Below, piece after piece: positions 18,169-26,768 of a stretch of 64,000 bases of DNA. The notes under the pieces were generated by a model. That model did no database searches and was not told the origin of the DNA. It saw only the letters and a list, made by a program, of their open reading frames with translations. This DNA comes from an uncultured Oleiphilaceae bacterium (GTDB lineage Bacteria > Pseudomonadota > Gammaproteobacteria > Pseudomonadales > Oleiphilaceae): NCBI GenBank assembly GCA_913060665.1, contig CAJXUY010000012.1:1-64000 (forward strand). Reading direction: 5' to 3'. Each line of letters opens with the position of its first letter. The stretch's first letter is position 1. A program made the position numbers and the translations under genes.

Positions 18169-18888
18169 ATGAATATTAATATATTTGAGTTTCAGAAGGA
18201 ACTCAAAAGTCTGTCGCCAGATGAGTCTACTGAAGTTCTTTTTCAACAATTGAATAACCTGGGGTTTAAAAACTGCACCGTTCTCGCTCTACCAAAATGT
18301 ATTGGCCTCTCACTAACGGGTAACCTCTGGCTACATACTCAATTTAACACATACCTTGAAGACTTATTTAGAAGCGATCTATGTTTCTACGACCCTGTTT
18401 TTAAATATTTTATTGATGGGAACAGGGATCCATTTTTGTGGGGGAGACACAACTTCAAGGGTAAAGACAAAGTTATGGTTAATTTATATAAACTTTGGGG
18501 TGCAACAAACGGCCTAGTAATCCCTTATTATTGCACTAATATAGTTGGCATATTATGTACATGTGCTCCTGGAAACGAGCAAGACCATGATGAACTATTA
18601 CTAAAACAAGGCTCAAATGTAGTAGCCCTGGGAAATATGTATTTCCAGCATATCGACATCAATGGCGCTGTCGATGAAATGTATCAAGAAAAGGGTCTTT
18701 CAGATAAAAGTATTACCTACCTGAAATTAAAAGGGGCTGGTCTCCTAGACAAACAAGCTGCAGATCAGCTAAACATATCCCTCGATGGTATTTCCTATTA
18801 TAAAAGACAGATAAAAGAGAAGTTAAAAATTCGAGATGTTAATGACGCAGCTATCATTGGAGCATCTCAAGGGTGGATAAAAATATAA
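18169..18888 (+). CDS. LuxR-type solo transcriptional regulator
   Basis: A 239-residue LuxR-family regulator. The N-terminal autoinducer-binding-type domain (about residues 15-160) keeps the Asp-Pro of the ligand pocket (FYDPVF, near 71) and a Trp in FLWG (near 89). The C-terminal helix-turn-helix (residues 178-239) has the layout LSDKSITYLKLKGAGLLDKQ...LNISLDGISYYKRQIKEKLKIRDVNDA. No luxI synthase is present in the window, so it is a solo. An 18-bp palindrome lies 12 bases after its stop and before a lipoprotein gene, its likely target. A remnant of a second copy lies at 23.3-23.4 kb. Confidence 0.85.
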   Translation: MNINIFEFQKELKSLSPDESTEVLFQQLNNLGFKNCTVLALPKCIGLSLTGNLWLHTQFNTYLEDLFRSDLCFYDPVFKYFIDGNRDPFLWGRHNFKGKDKVMVNLYKLWGATNGLVIPYYCTNIVGILCTCAPGNEQDHDELLLKQGSNVVALGNMYFQHIDINGAVDEMYQEKGLSDKSITYLKLKGAGLLDKQAADQLNISLDGISYYKRQIKEKLKIRDVNDAAIIGASQGWIKI

Positions 18889-18900
18889 CGTGCGCCCTAC

Positions 18901-18918
18901 ACTACAAGTTCTTGTAGT
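18901..18918. promoter_or_regulatory. 18-bp palindrome between luxR and lipoprotein gene, lux-box candidate
   Basis: ACTACAAG-TT-CTTGTAGT is a perfect 8-bp inverted repeat, the size and symmetry of LuxR-family operators. It sits 74 bases before the lipoprotein start. The same palindrome with longer arms recurs at 23288-23309 before another lipoprotein gene. Confidence 0.7.
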
Positions 18919-18991
18919 CGACATTTCTTGCATTATTTTTCAAACTGTTAGGGTTATAGGACTCAACAATTGAAACAGCAAGGAAGATAAA

Positions 18992-20470
18992 ATGAACGCA
19001 AAAATTAGTACACTTATTCCAATTTTCACGATATTTATAACCGCCTGCAGCGGCGGCGGCAGTTCAGACTCTCAACCAGCCACCACATCAAGCGCTAATC
19101 TAGTTACTGAAACCAGCGCTAGCACTGAGCGTCTACTGTTTATTGATAGACCATCATCCGGCTCATCACTGCGAGATATTTACTCTGTTAACCCTCAAAA
19201 TACGACAGATAAAATTCAAAAACTAAATATTGAACAATTTGTTCAATACGCCACCTTTCCAAGCCTACCTATTGATGGAAGTACCACTGTTCATGCTATA
19301 GCGTGGATTAATGAGAATACTTTATGGGGAGCAGATTCTTTATCAGAGTCTCCATATAAACTCGCCGAATCAAACATCATAGAAGGCACCTGTTCTATAA
19401 GATTTAAAACAACAATTTTTGATGGTGCTCATAATATAATTTTACTTAAAGATAACGGTGAAAATGGAATATGTAATGATGGCGATGACAATTACTACAG
19501 CGTTAATATCAACCGTTCAACGCCACAAAATCTCACTGCATTACCTGACGAAATTGTGTCAGGGTTAACCGGTGGTATTTTTGTTTCGAACACGACGCCT
19601 GACACTTATAGCACATTCATAGATAGCAACAATAAACTCGCCATCTTTAATCAAACAACCTTATCGGTGACTAGTCGATACGATATAACATCAAATATTC
19701 AATGGGGGCCAAACGCCAACGGGGTGAATTATGTGATTTTTGAAAAGAAGCTGTATGAAGTGCCTTTTAATGAATTTGTTAATGGTAGTTATACATTTAC
19801 CAGTGGGTATGATGTTGGTGATGGTGGCTATAGGCTCCTGACTGTTGATACATCAGTATTTATAGCGACACCAAATAGTTTATTCGAATTTGATACAATA
19901 AATAAATCTTTACATGAACGAGCCGTTCTTTCTTTTGACGAGACAAGTATTGTTAGTATTTCAGACGATAGCGCCTACTTAATTAATAGCGTTGGTAACG
20001 AATCATATGTTTACTCCTGTGACCTAGAAACAGGGAGTCTCACTGAGATAATGAGCTCCAGTGACAGGTATTTTTCTATATTTCACCGTGATAATAAGTT
20101 ATGGGCATCAGACTATTCGACCGCTTCTTTGTATGACATAGCCACTGAGGTTACAACCACAATAGATGATGGAAAGTTTTCATTTGTAACCTCTGCGGAT
20201 TCCATTGATGTTGCACTCATCAAGAAGCCAGTATTTGATGGTGTGCAAACAATTGATGGGTATGTTGCAAAATATGACACTTTTACAGGTCAACAAACCC
20301 TGAACTATGGATCATATTCAACGCCGTACGTATACCTTGGTTGGAGAGGTGACCCATACCGTTTGGCCGTCGATCACGATTACTATAAGCTTTATCAAAT
20401 TAATTTTGAAGAAGCTGATTCACTAGATGAAATTTTCGAATCAACAGGCGTTATCACTATACCTTTTTAA
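18992..20470 (+). CDS. Secreted lipoprotein controlled by the LuxR-type gene (candidate)
   Basis: A 492-residue protein with a lipoprotein signal: a hydrophobic stretch ending FITAC, with Cys near residue 19, then a Gly/Ser-rich linker. The mature part is rich in beta-strand patterns with repeated D/N-G turns and short WINENTLWG-like blades, suggesting a beta-propeller. I recognise no named family. AAGGAAG precedes the ATG. It follows the LuxR-type gene and its palindrome and shares a 100-base promoter region with the lipoprotein gene at 22587-23216. Confidence 0.65.
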   Translation: MNAKISTLIPIFTIFITACSGGGSSDSQPATTSSANLVTETSASTERLLFIDRPSSGSSLRDIYSVNPQNTTDKIQKLNIEQFVQYATFPSLPIDGSTTVHAIAWINENTLWGADSLSESPYKLAESNIIEGTCSIRFKTTIFDGAHNIILLKDNGENGICNDGDDNYYSVNINRSTPQNLTALPDEIVSGLTGGIFVSNTTPDTYSTFIDSNNKLAIFNQTTLSVTSRYDITSNIQWGPNANGVNYVIFEKKLYEVPFNEFVNGSYTFTSGYDVGDGGYRLLTVDTSVFIATPNSLFEFDTINKSLHERAVLSFDETSIVSISDDSAYLINSVGNESYVYSCDLETGSLTEIMSSSDRYFSIFHRDNKLWASDYSTASLYDIATEVTTTIDDGKFSFVTSADSIDVALIKKPVFDGVQTIDGYVAKYDTFTGQQTLNYGSYSTPYVYLGWRGDPYRLAVDHDYYKLYQINFEEADSLDEIFESTGVITIPF

Positions 20471-20675
20471 TTCAGAGCCTCAGCAACCAGTTCCAACAAC
20501 AATTAAACCAGTCATCTTTCCACATATGATTAAGGCCAAAGTAGTACTTTTGCTCTGGCCTTATTTAACAACAATTGATTATTGCCCAAAGCATGAAATT
20601 CACGACAAAAAGAACAACTTATAAAAGCTGATAAATCATTATTCTGACAGTTCCAAACTTCAAGTGGCGCATATC

Positions 20676-21395
20676 ATGTCAGAACAAAATTTAGATACAG
20701 CTAATCAACTCATATCAAACCTAGCGCTAAGCGACGAGTTTTCAAGCCTTAATGCGACAAAACTGCACCTTCATGAAGAAATCCATACTTGGTCGGGGCG
20801 TATTCAGCGCGAGACAACAGCTTCTTTTCAAGCGTTAAAAATGGACTTTGATAACTGGCGCACAGAGCGTAATAATCAAGTTGAGCCTTACGAGCTTCTC
20901 TATCTCACACCAATGCTTAAATATGTAAATGACGGAGATACCCCCTATCATTACTATACGTGGGGCCGTCTCGTGAATAGTAATTACCTCAAAAGGTCTG
21001 GCCAAAAAGGTGATTGGAAGGCGCGAGAAATATCTAAGCGTGGAGCACAATTCACCAAAAATGATTTTAAACGTGCTCTCAATAATGCCAACGTTAACTC
21101 TCTGGATAAGATTTTAGAAGCTGAACATGCCTTAAGGCTTCTGCGCCAGCAAAGCGAGCTGGTCGTGAAAATGCGTTCCGTCAGTCGTGCCCTTCGCCCT
21201 AAACAAGAACTCCAATTATTGCTTGGTAAAAATGGTGTGAATGATTGCACAGGTGCGGATATTGAGAGGCTGAACGAGCTGCAATCACAGCTATTAAGCG
21301 GCCAATTTTCAGGGGACCCTCTGGGATTACCAAAGTCAAAAAGCCTAGTCAGTTTTGCAGAACAAAACGCAAAGCCTATCGTTGATGAGTTTTAA
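20676..21395 (+). CDS. Hypothetical protein, 239 residues
   Basis: I do not recognise this protein. It is soluble, helical and strongly charged, with several Trp residues in the first half (HTWSGRIQRE, DFDNWRTERN) and a basic central part. The ATG at 20676 is preferred over a GTG 12 bases earlier; neither has a strong ribosome site. It lies alone between the lipoprotein gene and a large inverted repeat. No function is assigned. Confidence 0.5.
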   Translation: MSEQNLDTANQLISNLALSDEFSSLNATKLHLHEEIHTWSGRIQRETTASFQALKMDFDNWRTERNNQVEPYELLYLTPMLKYVNDGDTPYHYYTWGRLVNSNYLKRSGQKGDWKAREISKRGAQFTKNDFKRALNNANVNSLDKILEAEHALRLLRQQSELVVKMRSVSRALRPKQELQLLLGKNGVNDCTGADIERLNELQSQLLSGQFSGDPLGLPKSKSLVSFAEQNAKPIVDEF

Positions 21396-21433
21396 CGTTA
21401 TGAACTCTGCCACTCACACAAAATACCACTGGA

Positions 21434-21536
21434 ATTTGCAGAATAAATAGCTAGTGAAGTAAGTGTTTTTTATGCCGTGATTGATTTAAAGATAATTCAA
21501 ATGGTCTGCTATTACTTGTCTATTTATTCTGCAAAT
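21434..21536. repeat. 103-bp element with perfect 17-bp terminal inverted repeats
   Basis: Arms ATTTGCAGAATAAATAG (21434-21450) and its exact complement (21520-21536) bound 69 bases of AT-rich sequence. The stem can extend imperfectly through an AAGTAA/TTACTT pairing. There is no ORF inside. It could be a MITE, the remnant of an insertion sequence or a long hairpin. Confidence 0.6.
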
Positions 21537-21614
21537 ATCAGACTACTTTTTATAGAGTGCTACACAAATTTATTCATAATTTGCATAAAGATAGGATATC
21601 TGTAAATACAGGAG

Positions 21615-21665
21615 TGGGATGATGAGTAGAATAACAGTTAATCTACCGGTTGGTTCATCATCCCA
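21615..21665. repeat. 11-bp inverted repeat near the end of the minus-strand lipoprotein gene
   Basis: Arms TGGGATGATGA (21615-21625) and its complement (21655-21665) enclose 29 bases. It follows the stop of the 292-residue lipoprotein gene on the minus strand and may act as a terminator hairpin, though no T-run is visible. Confidence 0.4.
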
Positions 21666-21687
21666 AATCAAAGATGATAGGCTAACT

Positions 21688-22566
21688 CTAAGGTGTCGCT
21701 TTAATAGCGCTATAGGTTGGTATAACAAATAAATTAACTTTATGATTATTTAACACCAAAGGCACTTTATCTACATAAAGAAACTGGTAAAACCATGAAG
21801 GCATGTGATTCGCAATTTCAAAATATGTTTTATTAATGTCCTCATCCCTTTTAAGGGGAAGCATATTAGATCTTCCCACTATATGATAATAGAGTTTCTT
21901 ACTAGGGAAAGGGGTATCATCTGTTAGCCAAGTTTTACTTTGGTCAACAGAAACCCCTCCTCTAATAGGGAAATTATTGCCCAAAGACTTTTGTTTTGCA
22001 TAAATATTTTTGGAATCAATGTATACGTCTGAATTTGTATAAAAACTTATATAAGTTGTATCGTTATACCGTTTTATCGGCGTTTCAATATTGTCGAACT
22101 CATCGCCTGTAACCTTTCTAACAGCCTGAACATAACTATTTAATACGAGTTCTTCGGCTTCACGTTTAGATGACACAATATCGCTAGGTACCCAAGCGTG
22201 TATCGTTTTATTTAGTACCACATTGATATAACGCTCATCTCCACCTATAAATGCATTTAACAAAAACATTGCGCCTAAGCCAGAAGAGTTGATATGGAAA
22301 CTGCTTGGTAAGGACGCGCCATTTGTTAAAATGTCAGCCCCCATTAAGGCTGATGTAATGGGAGATCCAGAATCAATACCATTACTCCCTTTATCAGCAT
22401 CAGTTGGGGGTACATCCTTAAAATACCCAGCTTGACCTGATATCATCATCACCTTCATAGCTAATGACATGCTCTGGTTGTCGCCAATGTCATATCGAGT
22501 TGGTTTACCTGAGCAACCAGACAGAATAAGTATCATGATCACTAAGGTCGATAGTTTTAGTTTCAC
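21688..22566 (-). CDS. Hypothetical lipoprotein, 292 residues
   Basis: The N-terminus is a lipoprotein signal (MKLKLSTLVIMILILSGCSG, Cys near residue 18), so the product is probably anchored in an outer or inner membrane leaflet. The mature part has no motif I recognise. It lies 20 bases after the 209-residue lipoprotein gene in the same direction, so the two probably share the palindrome-linked promoter at 23288-23309. Confidence 0.6.
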   Translation of the reverse strand: MKLKLSTLVIMILILSGCSGKPTRYDIGDNQSMSLAMKVMMISGQAGYFKDVPPTDADKGSNGIDSGSPITSALMGADILTNGASLPSSFHINSSGLGAMFLLNAFIGGDERYINVVLNKTIHAWVPSDIVSSKREAEELVLNSYVQAVRKVTGDEFDNIETPIKRYNDTTYISFYTNSDVYIDSKNIYAKQKSLGNNFPIRGGVSVDQSKTWLTDDTPFPSKKLYYHIVGRSNMLPLKRDEDINKTYFEIANHMPSWFYQFLYVDKVPLVLNNHKVNLFVIPTYSAIKATP

Positions 22567-22586
22567 CTTATATTCCTTTATGAGAA

Positions 22587-23216
22587 TTAATTAAATCGTA
22601 TATAACCAATGCTGACCAAATCACAACCTTGGAGTAGAGAGCACACCTCTGATTTTATTTCTAGTGTTATCGGCAGGGTTGAGAATAAGGCTGTGAGGTC
22701 CGTTGTTGAGGTTGCCGCATAGGTAGGTAAGGTTGCTGGTTTGTGGCAGGTTATTATATGCTCAGTGCTGTATTTACATGTAGCACTTGATTCTAATGTT
22801 TCGGCGATGGGGTTTGCATTCAATGCAAATATGCTCGTATTAGAGCTACCTTCAGATAGAAAGAAAAAGTTATCAGAGAATAATGCTACATTAGCTGAAA
22901 TTGACCACCCGAGGGTGAATCCATCTTCGCCAGGGTAGACATCTAAGGGGCTTTCAGAGGAAGTGCCTTCAAGAATTTTTGTTTCAAAATTATCTGTTAT
23001 ACCGATAGAGTTTATGTGGATGTTAGGATTGTTATCTTCAATATATAAAAGTTTGTAAACGTTGTTTGTTTCTTCTGCTTGTTGTGTTGTATTTGCTTGC
23101 TCTGTAGCTTTTGTATCGTCTCCTGAGGGAGATGAACTCGAGCTTCCACCACCGCATGCTGCCAGTGAAAGAGTAAGCGTGATAGGTATAATATAAGCGC
23201 ACTTTAACTTCGTCAT
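22587..23216 (-). CDS. Lipoprotein paralogous in promoter to the LuxR-linked one
   Basis: A 209-residue protein with a lipoprotein signal ending SLAAC (Cys near residue 21) and the same GGGSSS-type linker as the 492-residue lipoprotein. The mature part contains KLLYIEDNN, comparable to RLLFIDRPS in the larger protein, but is far shorter, so it may be a truncated relative. Its upstream region, including the palindrome and the segment ending AATTGAAACAGCAGGGA, closely matches that of the larger gene. It heads a two-gene lipoprotein operon. Confidence 0.6.
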   Translation of the reverse strand: MTKLKCAYIIPITLTLSLAACGGGSSSSSPSGDDTKATEQANTTQQAEETNNVYKLLYIEDNNPNIHINSIGITDNFETKILEGTSSESPLDVYPGEDGFTLGWSISANVALFSDNFFFLSEGSSNTSIFALNANPIAETLESSATCKYSTEHIITCHKPATLPTYAATSTTDLTALFSTLPITLEIKSEVCSLLQGCDLVSIGYIRFN

Positions 23217-23287
23217 GTAAACATCCCTGCTGTTTCAATTATTGAGTCCTAGAACTCTAATAGTTTGAAAAACAAAACAAGGAATGT

Positions 23288-23309
23288 CCACTACAAGAAC
23301 TTGTAGTGG
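23288..23309. promoter_or_regulatory. 22-bp palindrome, second lux-box candidate
   Basis: CCACTACAAG-AA-CTTGTAGTGG is a perfect 10-bp inverted repeat. Its core equals the palindrome at 18901-18918. It lies 72 bases before the 209-residue lipoprotein gene and directly after the luxR remnant, repeating the layout of the intact locus. Confidence 0.7.
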
Positions 23310-23315
23310 TAAGGG

Positions 23316-23420
23316 TTACGTTATTTTTACACCCGTCATCGGAGATGCATCAATGACCTCATCGTCATTAACATCTCGTATTTTGAGCTCTTCTTGAAAC
23401 TCAAATATTGGATTCAAGAT
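23316..23420 (-). pseudogene. Internally deleted luxR remnant
   Basis: On the minus strand, 28 codons read EFQEELKIRDVNDDEV... and end in a stop. The first part matches the N-terminus of the intact LuxR-type protein (EFQKELK) and the rest matches its C-terminus (LKIRDVND). About 200 codons in between are missing, and a frame change separates EFQ from any start codon. The junction lies at the short shared segment E-L-K/K-L-K, suggesting deletion by recombination at a microhomology. Confidence 0.75.
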
Positions 23421-23643
23421 TAAGTTTGTTCCCCCTGCTCTAACCCATATCTAAGATAAACAACCCTCGTCAAGTCGATTTATACCTTATATCTACCTCA
23501 TACTGTTATTAAGTTTAAAAAACGCCGAAATACGTCATTAATAGCTACAAAAGGCAAGTTCATCTGATGCTCTAATAGCTACATGCAGACGAGGTCATGC
23601 ATATAAACATAAATCAATATCTATATATTAAAGGGTAAATTCT

Positions 23644-23814
23644 ATGAATTGGGTATTTCTTAAAAAGTATTGTGAGTTGTCTGGTGAGAGCCGTGACTCA
23701 TTTAATTCGAAACGCAAGCGTGGGCTAGTTGCACAAGGAAAACATTACCGCAAAGCCACTGATGGTCGCATCTGGGTCAACATTAAGGAGATGGAAGAAT
23801 GGGTAGAAAAGTAA
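23644..23814 (+). CDS. Excisionase-like protein, copy 1
   Basis: A 56-residue protein (MNWVFLKKYCELSGES... ending EMEEWVEK) of the small winged-helix excisionase type: a short helix, basic central stretch (KRKRG), a Y-x-K-A loop and a C-terminal E-x-W segment. It is closely similar in layout to the protein at 24764-24934, including the preceding 60 bases. In the second copy the integrase starts inside the last codons of the gene. Here the same overlap leads instead into an unrelated 116-residue reading frame. Confidence 0.7.
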   Translation: MNWVFLKKYCELSGESRDSFNSKRKRGLVAQGKHYRKATDGRIWVNIKEMEEWVEK

Positions 23815-24149
23815 TGAAATCACCAATTGCAGCAGCAAATATAACTTGGAACAAAGTTTATACCGAAGATATTCCCTTGGAACTTTTAGAACATTTTGGG
23901 AAAGCCGTTACTATCGCATCTGAGAACTCAGGGGCAAGAGAGAGAATAATTCGCTCTTGCATTCTTTGTTGTATTTTCCAACACGATTTTGTTTTGACTC
24001 AAACAGATTTAACACTCCTATCTATTGAAAGTATTTGTTTAATACGTGCAGTGTTAGAAGTTTCATACTACGGAGATATTAAGTTTCTGATAACAAATTT
24101 TGACGTGGTTTTTAACCCGATACTGAAGGATTACATTCTGATCACATAA
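23799..24149 (+). CDS. Hypothetical protein occupying the integrase position of module 1
   Basis: A 116-residue frame that begins MGRKVMKSPI, matching the integrase start MARKVNKMPV of the second module, but then diverges completely. It may be a chimera made when the first integrase gene was lost, or a different gene fused to the conserved start. The remaining sequence is hydrophobic in patches (CILCCIFQHDFVL) with no motif I know. Expression would depend on the preceding excisionase-like gene. Confidence 0.45.
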   Translation: MGRKVMKSPIAAANITWNKVYTEDIPLELLEHFGKAVTIASENSGARERIIRSCILCCIFQHDFVLTQTDLTLLSIESICLIRAVLEVSYYGDIKFLITNFDVVFNPILKDYILIT

Positions 24150-24763
24150 CCCAAAAAGGGGATCTATAACTAATTGCCTTGAGCTAATGGTTTGTATCAT
24201 TCAGGGCAACCCTCTCAGAGGTATTTATACAGCTTTCTCGAATGGTGTCTTTTCTCGCAACCACTCGAGATTTCTCTAAATATTTTGTTGCAGAGCAGCT
24301 AGGATTAAAGTCTTTTAAGTATATATAAGATGTATTCCATAAACCCCAACAAAGCAGTGCCCAGTAGTAAGTTTTGATAACCGAAAACTGAACTTAGCCA
24401 GTATGTAATAACAGACACTGAATCAAGCTCATTCACATATAAATCAACATTCAATTACCCCTCCCAAACAGCCCATAACACTTATTTTAACAAGCATATT
24501 TAAGTTATGTTGTTTATCTACTTTTAGATGTTCATGTTAAACAATATTGGAAGCCAGTCAGATATCCCAAGATTGCACGCAATTTAAGCCAGTCAACCGT
24601 TTGGCAAGCATCATTTTTGAAAGAATTCCATTTAATTTAAAAGGTTACGTTTTTCGACATTATAAGAGAGAAACCCCCTCCCTACTCAATGCTCTAATAC
24701 CCACATGCAGACAAGGTCTTGCATATAAACACACATCTATAAACTGTTCATAAAGGCAATTTA
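24150..24763. other. Intergenic region between the two excisionase modules
   Basis: About 610 AT-rich bases with no convincing gene. A 9-bp near-perfect hairpin (24174-24209, TTGCCTTGA against TCAGGGCAA) follows the 116-residue frame. The last 70 bases (from about 24690, GCTCTAATACCCACATGCAG) repeat the sequence before copy 1 (from about 23578) with a few changes and probably hold the promoter of the xis-int pair. An attachment site may also lie here, but I cannot identify one. Confidence 0.5.
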
Positions 24764-24934
24764 ATGACTTGGATATTACTCAAACAATATTGTGAACTGA
24801 CCGGCGAAACCCGAGAGGGTTTCAACTTAAAACGTCGTCGCGGATTAATCGCGGAGCACAAACACTATTGCAAAGCCGCTTACAACAAAATTTTAATCAA
24901 CATGCAGGAGATGGAACAATGGCTAGAAAAGTAA
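24764..24934 (+). CDS. Excisionase-like protein, copy 2
   Basis: A 56-residue protein (MTWILLKQYCELTGETREG... ending EMEQWLEK) similar to copy 1. It overlaps the integrase gene by 16 bases, so the two are translationally coupled, a usual arrangement for a recombination directionality factor and its integrase. Substitutions between the copies are spread evenly, indicating an old duplication or two related elements. Confidence 0.7.
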   Translation: MTWILLKQYCELTGETREGFNLKRRRGLIAEHKHYCKAAYNKILINMQEMEQWLEK

Positions 24935-26127
24935 ACAAAATGCCTGTTGGCGTGACAGATAGAAACGGAATATTGCAGATAGCATTTTCACTGAACGGAC
25001 ATGAATGTCGCCAATCTTTGGGTATTCCAGTCAAAGATAACTTGAAATACGCGTCAAGTAAGCGCAGTGAAATACTATTATCTATAGAAAAGGGTAAGTT
25101 TTCCTGGACTGAATTCTTTCCAAATTCTAAGCAAGCAAAAGCTGAGATAGCTGTGCAGAACCCAGCTGGCGATTTACTCCTCAAGGATAACCTTGAGGAG
25201 TTTTATGAACGCCATGAAGGACCGCGTCTTGCGGCTTCAACCAACAAGGCAAACAAAAAAGTGCTACTGCAGCTAATTACTGAATTTGGTGATACGCCTA
25301 CTATGGAACTCAAGCCTTCTCGTATTGCAGCATTTGTGCAAGCGCGCGCTAAAATTGTCAAAATGAAAACTGTGCGCAATATACTCACCCCACTAAATAA
25401 TATGTACAAAGAAATTGAAAAAGATTACGGGCATGCAAACCCAGTTAAGAAAGTTGATCTGAGTCTTTACTACTCCAAGAAAATTAACGACGAACGCCAG
25501 GCAAATAAGGATGAAGATGGACAAACAATCAACCCTTATACGGGCGCACAAGTCAGTAAAATTATTAATTGCGCCGAGGGCCAAGTTAAAAATTTGATTC
25601 AGTTTAAGTTTTATACTGGTGTAAGAACAGGTGAGGTCATCGCCTTGCGCTGGAGCGACATAAATCTAGAACAGGGAACAGCAACTATTTGTCGCTCAAT
25701 CTCCGTAGATGTGGAGTCATCAACTAAGACGGGTGAGCGAAGAATCCTTAGACTTCTACCAAAGGCGATTGAAGCGCTAGAAAATCAAATCGAGCACACA
25801 AAAGATTTGGGAGAGTTCGTGTTTCATGATCCCAGTAAGGGTGAACGTTGGAAGGATGACCAAGCTATTCGAAAGAAAGCCTGGAAGCCGACCGTAACTG
25901 CTGCTGGCGTAGGGTATCGAAAACCCTACCAAGCACGTCATACCTACGCGACACTATTACTGATGGGAGGAGAGGATGAACGCTTTGTGGCCAACCAATT
26001 AGGGCATAGTAGCCTTGAAATGATTCATCGCCACTACGGCCGCGTTTTGCCTGACAAAAATAACCCTCAGAACTACAAACTCCGCAATAACTGGGATTCG
26101 TTTGAGGAGGCTGACAAGAATAGCTAA
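24919..26127 (+). CDS. Phage-type tyrosine recombinase (integrase)
   Basis: A 402-residue integrase. An N-terminal SAM-like arm domain (residues 1-180) is followed by the catalytic domain: first Arg in TGVRTGEVIALRW near 235, H-x-x-R in ARHTYATLLL near 335, and the Tyr in HRHYGRV near 372. The start at 24919 is chosen because it overlaps the excisionase gene exactly as in module 1; an in-frame start 17 codons upstream would lie within that gene. The catalytic residues are present, so it is probably active. Its attachment site is not identified. Confidence 0.85.
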   Translation: MARKVNKMPVGVTDRNGILQIAFSLNGHECRQSLGIPVKDNLKYASSKRSEILLSIEKGKFSWTEFFPNSKQAKAEIAVQNPAGDLLLKDNLEEFYERHEGPRLAASTNKANKKVLLQLITEFGDTPTMELKPSRIAAFVQARAKIVKMKTVRNILTPLNNMYKEIEKDYGHANPVKKVDLSLYYSKKINDERQANKDEDGQTINPYTGAQVSKIINCAEGQVKNLIQFKFYTGVRTGEVIALRWSDINLEQGTATICRSISVDVESSTKTGERRILRLLPKAIEALENQIEHTKDLGEFVFHDPSKGERWKDDQAIRKKAWKPTVTAAGVGYRKPYQARHTYATLLLMGGEDERFVANQLGHSSLEMIHRHYGRVLPDKNNPQNYKLRNNWDSFEEADKNS

Positions 26128-26163
26128 CGATGAAAGGACATTACTTGAGTTTATAATATCTAA

Positions 26164-26190
26164 AATAGTTAAACCGTTGGTTTAACTATT
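26164..26190. terminator. 12-bp inverted repeat after the integrase
   Basis: AATAGTTAAACC, loop GTT, then its exact complement, 37 bases after the integrase stop. The stem is AT-rich with no long T-run, so this may be a terminator or a protein-binding site. Confidence 0.5.
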
Positions 26191-26449
26191 GCTTATTCTC
26201 AACTGCTTTAAAGACAACTTTGTTAATTTGCGCTTAAAACTGGGCTCTTGAATGTCTGTTCACTTTTATTGCCTGTTCATTAATGAACAAGGCCAGCATA
26301 CTTCAAATACTACATCTACACTTACGATTGCCAGCCTTTAATATGACACCTGTAGTTACCATAAAAACAAAATATGATAACCATAGTGACCACACAATAA
26401 TTTTCGTGTATTTCTAGATTCTTGCCCTGATCGCAGGGGGAAATTAAGC
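26191..26449. other. Intergenic region with a 16-bp palindrome
   Basis: No gene is seen. A perfect palindrome TGTTCATTAATGAACA lies at 26274-26289. The rest is AT-rich without other clear signals. This is where a HipA toxin gene would be expected to follow the HipB-like gene, but none is present. Confidence 0.4.
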
Positions 26450-26767
26450 TCATAACTTATCTCCTAACAAGCCTTGCCACGGATCGTCTGATAAGCTTTT
26501 CGACCCACGTTCGGTGTGTTGAACAACTACGTTGGGTGACTCACTATCAAGAATTGCTTGTACAGCATTTAATTTTTCTTTAGGTATGAGCATTAGCTCG
26601 CTATTAAGACCTTTAGCAACTAACTCCAGCGTATCCAACCTCGGGTTTCCTTTAGATTCCAACCGCTGATATTGCTGACGAGACATGCCGAAACGCAACA
26701 TCATATCGCTTTGCTTAAACGATAATGCAAGCCGGCGTTTTTTTATTGTCTGAAGTAAGGAGCTCAT
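26450..26767 (-). CDS. Orphan HipB-like XRE-family regulator
   Basis: A 105-residue protein with an XRE helix-turn-helix at residues 8-60 (RRLALSFKQSDMMLRFGMSRQQYQRLESKG) and a short C-terminal tail (DDPWQGLLGDKL) like that of HipB-type antitoxins. The toxin normally encoded downstream is absent; intergenic sequence and the integrase follow. A 14-bp symmetrical site (26769-26782) directly before the start may be its own operator. It could be a leftover antitoxin or a stand-alone regulator. Confidence 0.7.
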   Translation of the reverse strand: MSSLLQTIKKRRLALSFKQSDMMLRFGMSRQQYQRLESKGNPRLDTLELVAKGLNSELMLIPKEKLNAVQAILDSESPNVVVQHTERGSKSLSDDPWQGLLGDKL

Positions 26768-26768
26768 A

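Noticed and set aside
21622-21732. A 36-codon frame on the plus strand with AGGAG before it
   Set aside because: It overlaps the inverted repeat and the antisense end of a lipoprotein gene, and its product shows no protein-like features.
24547-24753. A 68-codon frame between the excisionase modules
   Set aside because: No ribosome site, no recognisable motif, and it lies in the repeated promoter region upstream of the second excisionase gene.
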